Positions 32,429 through 43,544 of a stretch of DNA of 64,000 nt are shown in pieces. The notes beneath the pieces were generated by a model that saw only the letters and a program-made list of their open reading frames with translations, did not search any database and was not told where the DNA came from. Within the stretch, counting starts at the first letter, position 1, and each line of letters opens with the position of its first letter. Made by a program: the position numbers and the translations under genes. This DNA comes from Heligmosomoides polygyrus polygyrus. Lineage: Eukaryota > Nematoda > Chromadorea > Rhabditida > Heligmosomidae. The stretch spans positions 4,092,001-4,156,000 of the forward strand of contig OX377204.1 in assembly GCA_947396885.1 (NCBI GenBank), written 5' to 3'.

Positions 32429-34051
32429 CAGGGTGTCTCAAAAAATGTATATACTATTTGAAAGGAGATAACTTTGGTCACATTAAAGATACTGAAAAAG
32501 TTAATTACTCGTATGGAAAGCCTGTGAAAATAGAATTTTACGACATAATAGCGGTATGGATTGCGCCATGCACTCGCCTGACACCTTGCATTTTAAAACT
32601 GATTGATTGTGTTTCGCTTGAATACTTGTTATAATTTTTCACAAAACGGCCATATCGATTGACTTGTGTTTCCTTTAAGGTCAGGAAACTTAAAACCACT
32701 CAACGGCTTGTGAAATGTGAAGGGTGTGCTAAAGAGTGAAGGTACAATTGGTTCTTCCATTGCTTTTGCTTTAGTGAAGCTTTTGAAGATACTTAAGACT
32801 CATATGAAAGCACAAGGTAACCAGATTTCTAAAACGTTTAAATAGTCAAGGGTGCGCCATGCCCCTTGAAACCTTGAATTTCAAACTCCATTGATTGTGC
32901 ATGGGCTGAATGCTTGTTACAAGGTTGTTACTACTTGGCCAGATTGACCTATGCTGTGCTTCTTTTAACGGCTAGAACTTGACAATCGCGCGAAAAAACC
33001 GGTACATGTGAGTTTATGGATTGCACAACTTAAATGTGAATAGGAGCCTCATTTTCCAAGAGGGATTCTGTGGACTGACGGAGCAGTATTGAAGCCGAAT
33101 GGGGGTTAATCGGCATAATTGTGGCTACTGGACAACAAAAAAAAAACGTTAAAAGAAGCGCAGCACAGATTAATATGGCCAAGTAGTAACAAGACTGTAA
33201 CAGGCATTCAGCGCAGTTTCTATCATCCTCAATCGATGGAGTCTGAAATGCAAAGCTTCAGGCAGAGGCATGGCGCAATCTTGTTATGTGCACAGCTCTA
33301 CAATCTCGTTACCTTGTGCTTTTACATAAGTTTCTATCATCTTTAAAAGCTTCATTAGCAGAAATAATGGAACCATTCAAATAGTACCTGCATTCTCTAG
33401 GATATCCCTCTCTAGGATAACTTTAAATAATGCCTAAATCAATCAAAACAGCTACTTTTTGAAAAAATTAAAGCAAGTATTCAAGGCGAAACACAATGGA
33501 TCGAATGTAAAATGCAAAATTTTAGATGAGTGCACGGCGCATTCCATGCCTTTTATTTATCAGCAAATTTCTATTTTTAGGCTTTCATAAGAACTTTTCA
33601 GGACGGTGGCCCTGGAAGTCGGTGCCCGCTAAAGAGTGCGTAACAACTCACCTGATGAATGAACAGGGAGCTTGTAACGCAGTCGGAGGAGGCACCGACT
33701 GTCGCCTGCACCCGATACCAAGTTCTTTGTTCGCATTTCCCGCCTAGGCCAACCAAGCCTTTCATCCCTCCGGGGTCGGTGAATTGGTACTGAATTGGTA
33801 ACAGACTTGTCTGGGAAGGGCGAAGCGCTGCCTTGTTCATCGGCTGCCCACCGCAAGTCACTGTATCGCCAAATACGCATTCAAATCGCTTCCACGACAT
33901 CCTGTAAAAGTAGAGTGCGTGGCGCATCCCCAAAGATTGAGTAACGCTGTACTCTACCCTTTATCCATAGGAACTTTCAACCTTTTAGTACCTTTACTGT
34001 GAGCAAAGTTATCGTCTCTCAAACAGTGTACACGTTTTTTGAGGCACCCTG
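32429..34051. mobile_element. Non-autonomous DNA transposon with ~50-bp CAGGGTGTCTC ends
   Basis: Left CAGGGTGTCTCAAAAAATGT... GATAACTTTGGTCAC; right is the inverted form ending GAGGCACCCTG (about 80% paired over 50 bp). Preceded by TA, but followed by CA. A SINE-A copy sits inside near the right end. No transposase seen. A diverged relative is at about 44480-44930. Confidence 0.7.
33668..33966 (+). mobile_element. SINE-A copy 13
   Basis: GAGCTTGTAACGCAGTCGGA, GGAGGCACCGACTGTCGCCT, tail CTACCCTTTATCC. Within the 32429-34051 element. Confidence 0.85.
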
Positions 34052-34406
34052 CAGTGAAAGAAATCCGACTGAGCTCATTCGCCGCGGAATGCTTTCTGAA
34101 AGAATACAAAATGGAAAGATTCATGCCGAATTCTGAAGAAGCGACTGCTGATTGAATCGCGGACTAACTGTTCAATGCGAAGTTGTTCAATGGATTGTTA
34201 TTAACTGCAATCTTGGCCAGCTTTCGCCGTTTTTACGTCCCTTAGTATTTTTGAGAGCGACTTTTTACTCAATCCACCCTCTCTTTCTACACGTTTGTTT
34301 TCTTCTTGTTCTGGCAATGATTTGTTGAATAAACACTGTATATTTTGTCACCTTTCCTACGTGTAGCCCTGAGGTTTAACAGCGGTTACTGACGTAGATG
34401 AGGGTG

Positions 34407-34690
34407 CGTGGAGCGTAGTCGGAGGAGGTGCCGGCTGTTGCCTGCACCCGATACCAGGTTCCTGGTTCGGATTTCCCGCCCAGGCTAACCAAGCCTTCCA
34501 GCCTTCCGGGATCGGTGAATTGGTACCAGACGTGTCTGGGAAGGATAAAGCGCTGACTTGTTCATCGGGTGGCTGTCGCAATTCATTGTATGCCCAAATA
34601 CGCATTCAACTCGCTTCCACGACATCCCGTAGAAGTAGAATGCGTGGCGCGTCCCAAAGGGGATTGAATAACTCCGTCTTTTATCCTTCG
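34407..34690 (+). mobile_element. SINE-A copy 14
   Basis: GTGCGTGGAGCGTAGTCGGA, GGTTCGGATTTCCCGCCCAG, tail CCGTCTTTTATCC. Near full length. Confidence 0.87.
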
Positions 34691-34799
34691 CTGAAACAGA
34701 TAATACATCGATGTTCAGATGGCGTGCCAAGAAGGTATTAATGTCACATCGGTAGCTTTTTGTATTTGAGACGAATCACCGATTCGACGCCATTCATCC

Positions 34800-34862
34800 T
34801 GAAATGTGCCAGAGTGATCCAATGACTCTTCCTCACTCAAGGAGCACAAAGGGTGTCGTAAT
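34800..34862 (-). pseudogene. RTE-like LINE, short fragment
   Basis: GTGCCAGAGTGATCCAATGA and AGGAGCACAAAGGGTGTCGT match the 38530-38600 part of the antisense fragment at 38466, at about 80%. Confidence 0.55.
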
Positions 34863-34886
34863 GTTCGCTGTATGTACGGCTCCATG

Positions 34887-35183
34887 TATAAATAGGACCC
34901 ACACTCTGTAGCGGTGCCGTCTCCCTATTTCTTTCGTCATCTCTTAACTACCACTGTCGACTTTTTGAGGATGCGCTCGATTGTACTCCTCTCCGAAATC
35001 CTGGTTCTTTGCATTTATTCTCGAAGCACTCATGTCGATAAAGTTTACATACTGAGTCATATTGTTTATTGTTTATTCGCACTTCTGACCACATCGACGC
35101 AGTTAGTATCAAGTTTCATACTCGGAGTTCGGCAGTTCCGTTCTCCTTCCCCGGATCACGCACATGATTTTCTACAATTATAA
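34887..35183 (+). CDS. Possible small secreted or membrane ORF with TATA box (unrecognised)
   Basis: TATAAATA at 34887-34894 lies 77 bp before ATG 34971. The frame to 35183 gives 71 residues starting MRSIVLLSEILVLCIYS, which looks like a signal peptide, followed by another hydrophobic stretch (ILSHIVYCLFALLTT). A donor-like GTTTAC at 35042 could end a first exon instead. No homologue recognised; may be chance. The repeats on both sides argue for caution. Confidence 0.25.
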
Positions 35184-35285
35184 TATTATTTGATTCCTTA
35201 AGACTTTTTTCATTTTGCTGCACTTATACCATTTTCACGTCAAACTGGATTCTTTTTGAACCGACCTGAACACTTTTGAAACCAA

Positions 35286-35341
35286 TGACACAACTGTCAC
35301 AACGATGTTTTGTTGCGATCAAAACTTCTAGCGCCAGCGCC
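35286..35341 (-). mobile_element. SINE-B 3' fragment (inverted)
   Basis: TGTCACAACGATGTTTTGTT and GCGATCAAAACTTCTAGCGC are the reverse complement of the SINE-B 3' half. Directly precedes the full + copy. Confidence 0.7.
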
Positions 35342-35344
35342 AAC

Positions 35345-35650
35345 CATGAATTGTTTCTATCAAGACCATCAGCTTAACTGGTCCCATGCTGATATCAGCG
35401 GCCAGCTCATCCCGGATACGGGTGGGTGCTGATCGGTCCCACGAGGTTTGGATGTTGCGTTCGATCAAACGACGCCGGTGGTGTAATGGCGTAGAGCATT
35501 CCCGCCCGGTCAGAGGGAGGTGCGGGTTCGAGTCCCGCCTGGCGCTAGAAGTTTTGATCGCAACAAGACATCGTTGTGACAGCTTACAACCTCGATACCA
35601 GCCAATTGAGGCTTGAAGAAACTGCTTTGAATTGTTTCTATCAAGGACAC
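35345..35650 (+). mobile_element. SINE-B copy 4 (reference copy)
   Basis: Leader GCTGATATCAGCGGCC, then head ACGCCGGTGGTGTAATGGCG, AGAGGGAGGTGCGGGTTCGA with B box GGTTCGAGTCC, CGCCTGGCGC closing an acceptor-like stem, then GTTTTGATCGCAACAAGACA. GAATTGTTTCTATCAAG occurs at both ends (35348 and 35629): a 17-bp terminal direct repeat or target duplication. Confidence 0.8.
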
Positions 35651-36360
35651 AACTTTCAAATCGAAAGAGGCGTCTTGAAAATTGAACTAACCCCTTCTGA
35701 ATATGTCAAAATGACGGAAACCTAACTTGGACGACAAAATATCTAAGATTTGATCGAAGATCCTTTCAGAAATCATTTTTTGCCCATCAGTGCGGTTTTT
35801 TATGGAAAATCAATCTTTACCAAGGGAAGCAACAAGAGTTGTTCATATCCATGCAGATTTCAACGAGAAGCTGTAGAATATTGACTAGTAATAAATTAAA
35901 GAAGAAAATTTATTTTTAGAAAACCGAAAAAAGGCGAACATCAAGTTTAAGTGTTTGGTTAGGTTTTGGGTCTCTATTGTAAAGTAAATAATATGATGTT
36001 TATTAAAATTAGATAATTAGGTAGAGTAGTGAGAGACCAAAGCTGTTCTCAATCAATAATCGTTAACTACCAATAAAACTAGCATCCACTGAACAACGAA
36101 ACAGCAACTAAACAACTATTGATCTACTAAGAGAAATACAAAAAAATAGCAAAACAAAATTTAGGAAAAATGAAATAAAACAAAGTGAAAGGAACCGTAA
36201 AGGAAGGCCACGTAAAAAGGAACATGGTTGGCGACACTAGACCAAACGACATAGGGCTTTAAGGAGTGATGCTATTGAAGATATGTTGAAGTCGTTCGTG
36301 TAACTCAAACTTTCGGCTCGATATAGCTTCTGGAGCTGCCACGGGGTAATTTTGCGACCG
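35651..36360. other. No feature recognised
   Basis: AT-rich, stops in all frames; no repeat family recognised. Confidence 0.4.
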
Positions 36361-36840
36361 TCACATCACGAACAACCTCAAACTTGGGTAATTAAATCGT
36401 TTATTTAATAAAAACACCACATATAGAAATTAAGAATGAATCAGCTTCCATTACATGATATGAGACAAAATGGATCTTAAAGAAATCAAATAAAAAAGCA
36501 ATCAATGTCTTCGACTAGACGACGCTGGTTTATATCACCCCTATGCCCTATGTTTCTTCTTCGTCGCCTAGATCCGACGCCTAGATTACACAACCACAAC
36601 ATGCCAATGACATTCCATTACATAAAATCAATCTTCCAATAAATCACACTACAAATAATCTAAGCTAAGTCGATTTGACGACATGTGTTTTTTGAAGGTA
36701 CCGTAGCTGAATACTTTCGGATTGTTTTCAGTAAGTTTCTCGAACAGCGACAACGTTCTATTATCAAAGAAGAAGCGACGGCAATGGGTTCTGGCAGGAC
36801 TTACTTAGAGTGGCGTTGATTGAAATAAGTAAATAAATAA
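36361..36840. repeat. Probable LINE 3'-end remnant
   Basis: ACCTCAAACTTGGGTAATTA at 36371 is shared with 20260 and 21495; AAGTAAATAAATAAGC near 36826 resembles the CR1 tails in this window. No reading frame. Confidence 0.35.
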
Positions 36841-37490
36841 GCACTTTCAATGCAAATAAATTCATGACTGCTGGTTGCAATTTTGACGTTCGTTCCGTTG
36901 TCACTTCACGACATAAATCATATATGTGACATGATGAAGTGGAATGACGAAGTTCGCTCTGAGATATCCTTCAGAAGTTTGCATATTTCGTTATTTTGGT
37001 GCTTCTATAGCGGTTCGTCGTCAGATGTGTGATATTCCCCATACGTGGCAGAGTTGCTGGATGTACTCGCTACCCTTCTCGTGTTGTCACACAATACGGT
37101 TCTATAGCAAATTTCTTCTTTTCTGCTTCGTTGCAGCATTTAATGTGGTCGGCAGACCTATAGCGTTGTTCATTTGTTGCCTAGATACATTCATGGTTTG
37201 TTCATCCTGGAGAAAACCTTGACTAGTGTTAGAAGTTGCTTAGCTACCACTGTAAATTGAAGAAAAAATGTTTAGCTACCACTGTAGCTGTCCGTTTTTC
37301 TCTGAATGTCCTCATAATCTTCCTTAATTTTGTAAAGCGTTAAAAGATCACTAAAATTGTTAAAGAACCATATTCGACTTAGGTTTAGGCAGTTTAGCCT
37401 TCTCCGTAGTGTTTAGCATCAGAAGTTTGGCCACTGCTGAAGGTGGCTGCTCCAAGGCTAGAAGTCATAAAAAAAGAACGGTGAGAATCA
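36841..37490. other. No confident gene
   Basis: 36944-37222 is open on the + strand and cysteine-rich, but has no start context, splice pair or known motif. Confidence 0.3.
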
Positions 37491-37494
37491 TTTC

Positions 37495-37728
37495 TTTTCG
37501 GAATACGCCGCACATTCTACTTCCACTGTATGTCGTGGAGGCAACTTGAATGCATATTTGGCCATACAACGACTTCCTGAGGCCAGCCGATGAAATCAGG
37601 CAATTCAATGCTTTATCCCTCCCAGACATCTAGCACGAACCCACGACCTCGGATGGATGGAAGGATTTGCTGCCCTGAGCGGAAAATCCGTGCAAAGCGC
37701 CTCCTCCAAATGCGCTACCTGTCGCCCT
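37495..37728 (-). mobile_element. SINE-A copy 15 (diverged)
   Basis: CGCACATTCTACTTCCACTG, TATGTCGTGGAGGCAACTTG and GCGCCTCCTCCAAATGCGCT mark a minus copy. Confidence 0.75.
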
Positions 37729-37917
37729 CGGGAAGAGTTGGCGGCTAGTTGTTTCTAGAAGAAAAAAGAATCCACTATTCTTTAAAAATGGGAACGAAAA
37801 TCGTCCTAACTATCGAAGGTACAGTGCTATTGCAGTGCTGAAGAATAGCTGCCATATGGTACGGAACAACTGAGAATACCTGTTTGAAAAAGCTCCAAAT
37901 TTGCAATAACCTCTATG

Positions 37918-38202
37918 GAACGCGTGGAGAGTAGTCGGAGGAGGTGCCGGTGACCGTTGTGTGCATCTTTTACCTGGTTTCTGGATCGGATTTCCCGCCT
38001 AGGCAGATCAAGCAAGTCTTCCATCCCTCCGGGGTCGATTAGCTGGTACCAGACTCGTCTGAGAAGGATAAAGTGTTCATCGGCTGGCCACCGCAAATCA
38101 TTGTATGGCCAATTACGCGTTCAAATCGCCTCCGCGACATCCCGTATAGGTAGAATATGTGGCGCATCCCAAAAGGGATTGAGTATCGCCGTCTTTTACG
38201 GT
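37918..38202 (+). mobile_element. SINE-A copy 16
   Basis: GAACGCGTGGAGAGTAGTCG, GGATCGGATTTCCCGCCTAG, tail GCCGTCTTTTACGG. Confidence 0.83.
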
Positions 38203-38440
38203 ACCCATGCATCTCTCTTCGTTTAGAAAGTTTCTCGGCAACCGCTCCAGTTCTTACTTAAATACCTAGATGTTTTGCGTTTATTATTCTCATTGATTTT
38301 TCTTTGCGCTTGTATTCTATCGAGTTATTTATTTTTATTTTTTAAACCTAACAATTTCGCTCGGCATTTCTAGTATTTGGCTTTCGGTAAATTGTTCTTC
38401 CGAGGTTGGTGCTTTAAGTTGGTGAGTATGCTTGTTTTAT

Positions 38441-38842
38441 TAATAATAATAATAATAATAATAATCACCTGTATCACCTGTTGTCCCGTTGATCATTGAC
38501 TTGCTCGAGAGGACGCCAGCAGAGTCTCCATTCGTCCTTGTCGCGTGCCAGAGTGCTCCAATGGATCCTCCTCGCTTGTGGGACACGAAGAGCGTCATAG
38601 CGGTCGTTCAGGGCTTTCACGAAGAAGTTCGACCAACGCGTTGGTGTGCGTTCTGGTGTCCTCTTGACGTCTCGCAGAATCCAATCGGTAACGGCTCTCG
38701 TCCAGCGGGTGTCTGCGAAGCGCATTATGTGGTTAGCCCACCTAATTTTCGACAACTTCACCCACGCGACAGGCTCTCTAATCTTCGAACGTCGGTAATA
38801 ATAATAACAATAAAAATGCTAATGCTAATAATAATAATAACA
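38441..38842 (-). pseudogene. RTE-like LINE 3' fragment flanked by ATT repeats
   Basis: The minus strand reads [55 protein letters not shown] and [18 protein letters not shown], then stop and GTGATACAGGTGATTATTATT. (AAT)n flanks at 38441-38465 and 38797-38842 suggest insertion into a microsatellite or a repeat tail. Confidence 0.85.
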
Positions 38843-38899
38843 AAATGCTTTCCCTCGTTGCGGAAGCCTAGAGCGCTGTTACAGAAGATAGAAGCTGTT

Positions 38900-39110
38900 A
38901 AAAGGATGCTTAGTTGCGATCAAAACTCTTGCGCCAGGCGGCACTCGAACCCGCACCTTCTGCTTTCCTGGCAGCGATGCTACGCCTTACACCACCAGCA
39001 CTGTTTGTCCGAATGGAACATCCACGATATCTTCCTGGAAGCCATCACCCGTGAAATCGGGATGAGCCGGCCGCTGATATCAGCCCGGAACCGGTTAAGC
39101 TGAAGACCTT
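38900..39110 (-). mobile_element. SINE-B copy 5
   Basis: Reverse complement: AACCGGTTCCGGGCTGATAT leader, GGTGGTGTAAGGCGTAGCAT head, GGTTCGAGTGCCGCCTGGCG, GTTTTGATCGCAACTAAGCA. Confidence 0.75.
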
Positions 39111-39138
39111 CGTGGAAATGATGTGTTTCCTGTTTACC

Positions 39139-39141
39139 ATA

Positions 39142-39215
<74 letters not shown>
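39139..39215. repeat. (AAT)n microsatellite, about 25 units
   Basis: Uninterrupted AATAAT repeats between SINE-B and SINE-A copies. Confidence 0.97.
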
Positions 39216-39217
<2 letters not shown>

Positions 39218-39277
39218 TATACCATTTTAATCCTTCAATTAAGACTTCACATGATTAATGATTTCGTATGCAGTTGG

Positions 39278-39560
39278 GCGTGTGTAGCGCAGTCGAAGGA
39301 GGCGCCGACTGTCGCCTGCACCCGGTACCAGGTTCCTGGTTCGGGTTTCCCGCCTAGGCCACAAGCCTCCCATCCCTCCGGGGTCGGTGAATTGGTACCA
39401 AACTTGACTGGGAAGGATAAAGCGCTGACTTCTTCATCAGCTGGCCACCGTAACTTTTTGTATGGATCGATTACGCATCTAAATTGCTGTCAAGACTTCT
39501 GTAGAGGTGGAATGGGTGGCGTATCCCAAAAGGGATTGAGTAACGCCGTCCTTTAGCTTA
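39278..39560 (+). mobile_element. SINE-A copy 17
   Basis: GGCGTGTGTAGCGCAGTCGA start, CCTGGTTCGGGTTTCCCGCC, tail CCGTCCTTTAGCTTATC. Possible short duplication TATGCAG on both sides. Confidence 0.87.
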
Positions 39561-40560
39561 TCTTTATGCAGGCGAATAGAAAAGTGATTCGATTTTGTGG
39601 AGCACGTGCGGAACGTTGAATTCGAAATCGCTATTGACACATTTGAAGCATTCAGAAGAAGTTCGTTCCGTTCAAATATGCGGCGATAAGCGGCTGCGTT
39701 TGAGGCCATTAAAATGGCAACGCACTCTGAAAGCTCAAATATTGATTACCCCTGAGATATTTGCACCTGTTATCAGCTGTGTGGACCTGATTGCATTACC
39801 ACATTGAAGCCCTTTAGCATATTAACATGCTAAGTTACATAATGATTTTATACTGTAACAGTTTGTCTTCTGTTACTGATACATTTGCTCGCCGATCGCA
39901 GAAGCCATTTCTTTTTGAATGATGCATCTCTTTATTAACACCGTTCGATCTCGGCAGTGCTGGAGCTTTGAAGATATGTGACCGTTGTGGAGCTTTTTTT
40001 CTTGAGAACATATATATTCTGCTAAAAGTCCTTCTCCTGATGCAGGAACAAGGTCTGAGTTTCTTTTACTGTCTCACTACTGTAGTAAACGAATGCATGG
40101 AAAGGTATATGAGACACAGTTGGAAATTTGAGCGCTATGTTAGGGCAATGCGTCAAATTGCCTAGAACCCGCAAATGCCTTATCATAGACCTTCTAAGAT
40201 GAAGATCATGGTAGCCGAACCAGTCTTGCCCATTTTATGAACTGTGAAGAGTAGCGCTGTTTTTTGATATGGTTCGCATGAATAATTTTAGACTTTAAGC
40301 GAGAAGGAAGCGCATTCTTAGCTCCTACATGGTTCTTCATTTACTTGAAAGACTTCTTTTTGGAGGCTTTTTGGAGAAGGTTACTTTTTGGCCAATATCT
40401 TTGCAAGTTTTCGCTTTCTGTGAGGTATTGCTCATAGGTCAATTACGCGCTGTTGTTCTTGTGTAATAAAGGTTTGTAGACCGAGGAGAAGCGAGAACTT
40501 TGGGCAATATCGGCTAAGGTCAGACTATACCAGCGGCCATTTTTCTGGTGTCAAAAAAAC
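39561..40560. other. No feature recognised
   Basis: About 1 kb with scattered short frames (for example 39968-40165) lacking motifs and splice support. Confidence 0.35.
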
Positions 40561-41832
40561 GAGATTGCACCATGCCCTCTTCCAAAGCTAGCGATTTTGA
40601 TTCGATTGATAGCAGACTTTCTGTTCGACAAAAATTTCTGTTTGACACCTGTTAACGATACAACAAGAAGCACTGTAAAGAACACAATATCCTAACTTCG
40701 ATGGTTAATGTAGATGACATTGACACTATCAATCGAATAAAAGTTGCAGCGGAAGTTTTGAGTGCATGGCGCGACCTGATATTTTTATGCGCCAAATGCT
40801 TGTTTGTTTAGCGCGCTTTAAAGCCAATTTGAATTTATTATTTTTCACTTAAAATTAAAAATTGTACACGTTTCGAATCAAATTGGACACTTTTCGAACC
40901 AAATTGGACACTCTTCTAAGCTAACCTAGCACATCAAAGCTTTTCACGTCAAAGCGAACTAATCCAAGTCGAATAGAGCATCTTTTGCATTTAACTACAG
41001 ACTCTCCGAAAATGTTAGAGTAATTTTTTTTTATTTAATTAAAATTTTAGAAAAGAGTTTTGGATTTTTTACTTCACTTGAAGTTTTAATTTACTTCCCA
41101 ATAAGAGAACAAGTAGTTTGACAAGGTTTTTTTTGCTCAGGGAAAATTTTAGTAGAATTTTCCTTGAAGTTTGCATTTACTTCCCAATAAGAAAACATAT
41201 CGTTTGAAAATGTATAAAATTTTTATTTTGATTTGACTTAAAGCTGATTAACAGTGATTTAAAGCTTGCTTCAAAGAGCAAAAAGGCGGCCATTTTATAT
41301 TGCCAAAACAGAGATTGCGCTCTGCCCCGTCCGAAACTTCGCGATTTTTATTAGACTGATAGCAGAATTTCTGTTTGCATGCAGTTTCACATCTTCAAAC
41401 GGTGCAACATAAACAATTGTGAAAAAACACGCATATCCTAACTTTCTTACTACATGTAAACAATATATACACTATCTATCAAATAAATGTTCTGTTGGAC
41501 TTTTCAAGTGCATGGCGCGATCCAATCTTTTGATGCACAACATGATTGTCGCCTCGCCTTAACACATAACAAAGTTTATTATGATTTTCTCAAAAAAAAT
41601 TTATAAAAGTATTTCACTCATTCGGGCAGCTGAAGTGAAAAAATTCAAAAAAGTTGTTCTAAGCTTTCCTTGAACAAAAATTGTTATAACCATCATAAAG
41701 AGTCTAAAGTTTAACCTGTAAGAGGCTCGTTTCAATTTGGAAGACGTTCGATTTGATTTCATATGTTCATAGGCCAGCGTAGAAGAGCGTCCAACTTGAT
41801 TTGAAAAGTGCCCAATTTGACGTGAAAATAGC
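40561..41832. repeat. Two adjoining long foldback elements
   Basis: 40561-40830 holds the family core (GATTTTGATTCGATTGATAG facing ACTATCAATCGAATAAAAGT). A second, fuller copy starts GTACACGTTTCGAATCAAAT at 40864 and ends GCCCAATTTGACGTGAAAAT at 41828. Confidence 0.68.
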
Positions 41833-42220
41833 ATGCATAGCTTCGTACCATACTCCTTCAAATGGTGGGGATTCTCTCTATCCTCCGTCGGCGAGTTGTT
41901 CAAGATTGGCGTTCGTGCTTTCGTTATTGTCATCAGGGGTGCACATTTAACGGTTAACGATTTAACGAATTTAACGAATTAACGGCATTTTTCGTTAAAA
42001 TCTGGCTTAACGACTTAACGGAAATTTTTAGAAATTTAACGGAATTTTTAACGGGCGTTTTTCTCAGTGCGTTTATCACATTTACTCTTTCTCTTCACCA
42101 ATGATGCAGGCCTCATCCTCCCAATTAGGACTGTTCCTGAAAAAAACTATTGAAGTCAGCAAGAATAATTTAACGTTTTCATGAAATTGTTTTGAATTTT
42201 GAAATTTTTAAATGGATTTT

Positions 42221-42530
42221 GGGGCGCGTGTAGCGTAGTAGGAGGAGGTGTCGGCTGTCGCGTGCACCCAATACCAGGCTTCTGGTTCGCCTGCAACACT
42301 GTTGAAAATTAGGCCAACCGAGCTTTCTATCCCTCCTGGGTCGGGGAATTGGTATCAGACTTGTCTGGAAAGGATAAAGCGCTGACTTCTTCATCGGGTG
42401 GCCACTACAAGTCATTATTTGGCCAAATGCGCATTCGGATCGCCTCCACTATATCCCGTAGAATTAGAATGCTTGGCACATTCCAGGAGAGATTGAGTAA
42501 TGCCGTTCTTTATCCTTATCCTTTAATGCA
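42221..42530 (+). mobile_element. SINE-A copy 18, inside hAT element 1
   Basis: GGGGCGCGTGTAGCGTAGTA start, tail GTTCTTTATCCTTATCCTTT. Flanks (TTTTCATGAAATTG before; AACTAGAAATTTCTTCG after) match those of the copy in hAT element 2. Confidence 0.88.
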
Positions 42531-43024
42531 TTTTGGAACTAGAAATTTCTTCGTCGATCCTTCAAGCACCTCAACGAATCCACAAAGATACTGGTCTAAC
42601 CTCCTCGTAGGATATGCCTATTCCCACGTGGCGTAACTTATCCCAGAATACTTTTGCACGCCACCTAAAACAGTCGAGACGGAGAGAATGTTTTCAGCCG
42701 CTAGACGTATTTTAAGCGATTTTAGAAAAACGCTAATAACAACAAGGAATACTACTTTTCCTGAACGTTAACACGTTGACGACGTGTCGCACCCTTCTGC
42801 ATTGTGGGACCGTGTGACATGATATCGTGTCACGGTTCCGACGTTGCAAAAATGGGTTGGTCCCGCGCACAAGGCACTCGAAAATCGTGCGTTCGAAAAA
42901 ATGTTAGCATTCCACTGATAGGCCTGCATTTTTGTTATAACTTCTGTGCTTCATGGGCTATTGCTCGTATCGAAATTGTATATGCTCGTAGAACAGTCAC
43001 ACAAAGCGGTTTCGCAAAGAGCTA

Positions 43025-43161
43025 GGCCTTTGTCATACCATCGCTCACCCCGCGCGACGCCTAATGATATGCTCCCATATCGATCGCTAGGCGCGATGGA
43101 ATCGATATGGGTGCATATCATTAGGCGTCGCGCGGGGTGAGCGATGGTATGACAAAGGCCC
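43025..43161. mobile_element. Foldback MITE with near-perfect 60-bp arms
   Basis: Arms 43025-43084 and 43101-43161 begin GGCCTTTGTCATACCATCGC and differ at about one or two positions; the loop is about 16 bases. TA occurs on both sides (43023-43024 and 43162-43163). The corresponding site in hAT element 2 is empty. Confidence 0.9.
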
Positions 43162-43532
43162 TAGGGAAGCGGGGAACTACGGGTTCTGTCTGATCGCACA
43201 TTTTATAGTAAGATGCCTTGCCGGTGATCATCTTGTTGATATAGTTGATGTTTGTTGATGTTGAATTGTTTATTTTCATTGCAGTGTTATACTCCATTCC
43301 TTAAACTATAGCTGTTGACCTCTTAAAATTGAAAAATATAAGGTTTTCTCTGATTTTTCCTCTTGAAACAATGGTCTGCAGCTAATTGTATTTTTTAACG
43401 AAATTTAACGATTTACCGGAAATTTAACGGTAATTTTCCGTTAAAAAATTTCGTTAAAAAAATTTAACGGACAGAATTCAGTGTGCACCCCTGATTGTCA
43501 TGTCTATTTGCATATTGTTTTTGAAATGAAAA

Positions 43533-43544
43533 TTTCAGGAAGTA
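43533..43544 (+). promoter_or_regulatory. Probable spliced-leader trans-splice acceptor before the MGAT4-like gene
   Basis: TTTCAG ending at 43538 lies six bases before the first ATG, preceded by an AT-rich stretch. In nematodes this arrangement usually marks a trans-splice site. It could instead be the 3' end of an ordinary intron with an unseen 5' non-coding exon. Confidence 0.55.

Larger units (their letters stand above)
41934..43493. mobile_element. Non-autonomous hAT element 1, carrying SINE-A and a foldback MITE
   Basis: Termini CAGGGGTGCAC and GTGCACCCCTG, flanked by identical ATTGTCAT at 41926-41933 and 43494-43501, an 8-bp duplication as in hAT. Subterminal runs of TTAACG/CGTTAA repeats at both ends. 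No transposase reads through. SINE-A (42221-42530) lies at the same internal site as in the 62654 copy; the MITE at 43025 does not. The right end is 51 bp upstream of the MGAT4-like ATG. Confidence 0.9.

Noticed and set aside
35475..35550. tRNA gene
   Set aside because: A and B boxes and a closing stem are present, but the anticodon arm is not canonical and the same unit recurs with a long common flank, so it was called a SINE (SINE-B).
36944..37222. Cysteine-rich 92-codon ORF
   Set aside because: No start context, splice sites, repeats of the cysteine spacing or homology; retained only as an unannotated open frame.
38980..39225. Isoleucine-rich ORF on the minus strand
   Set aside because: Product of the AAT microsatellite.
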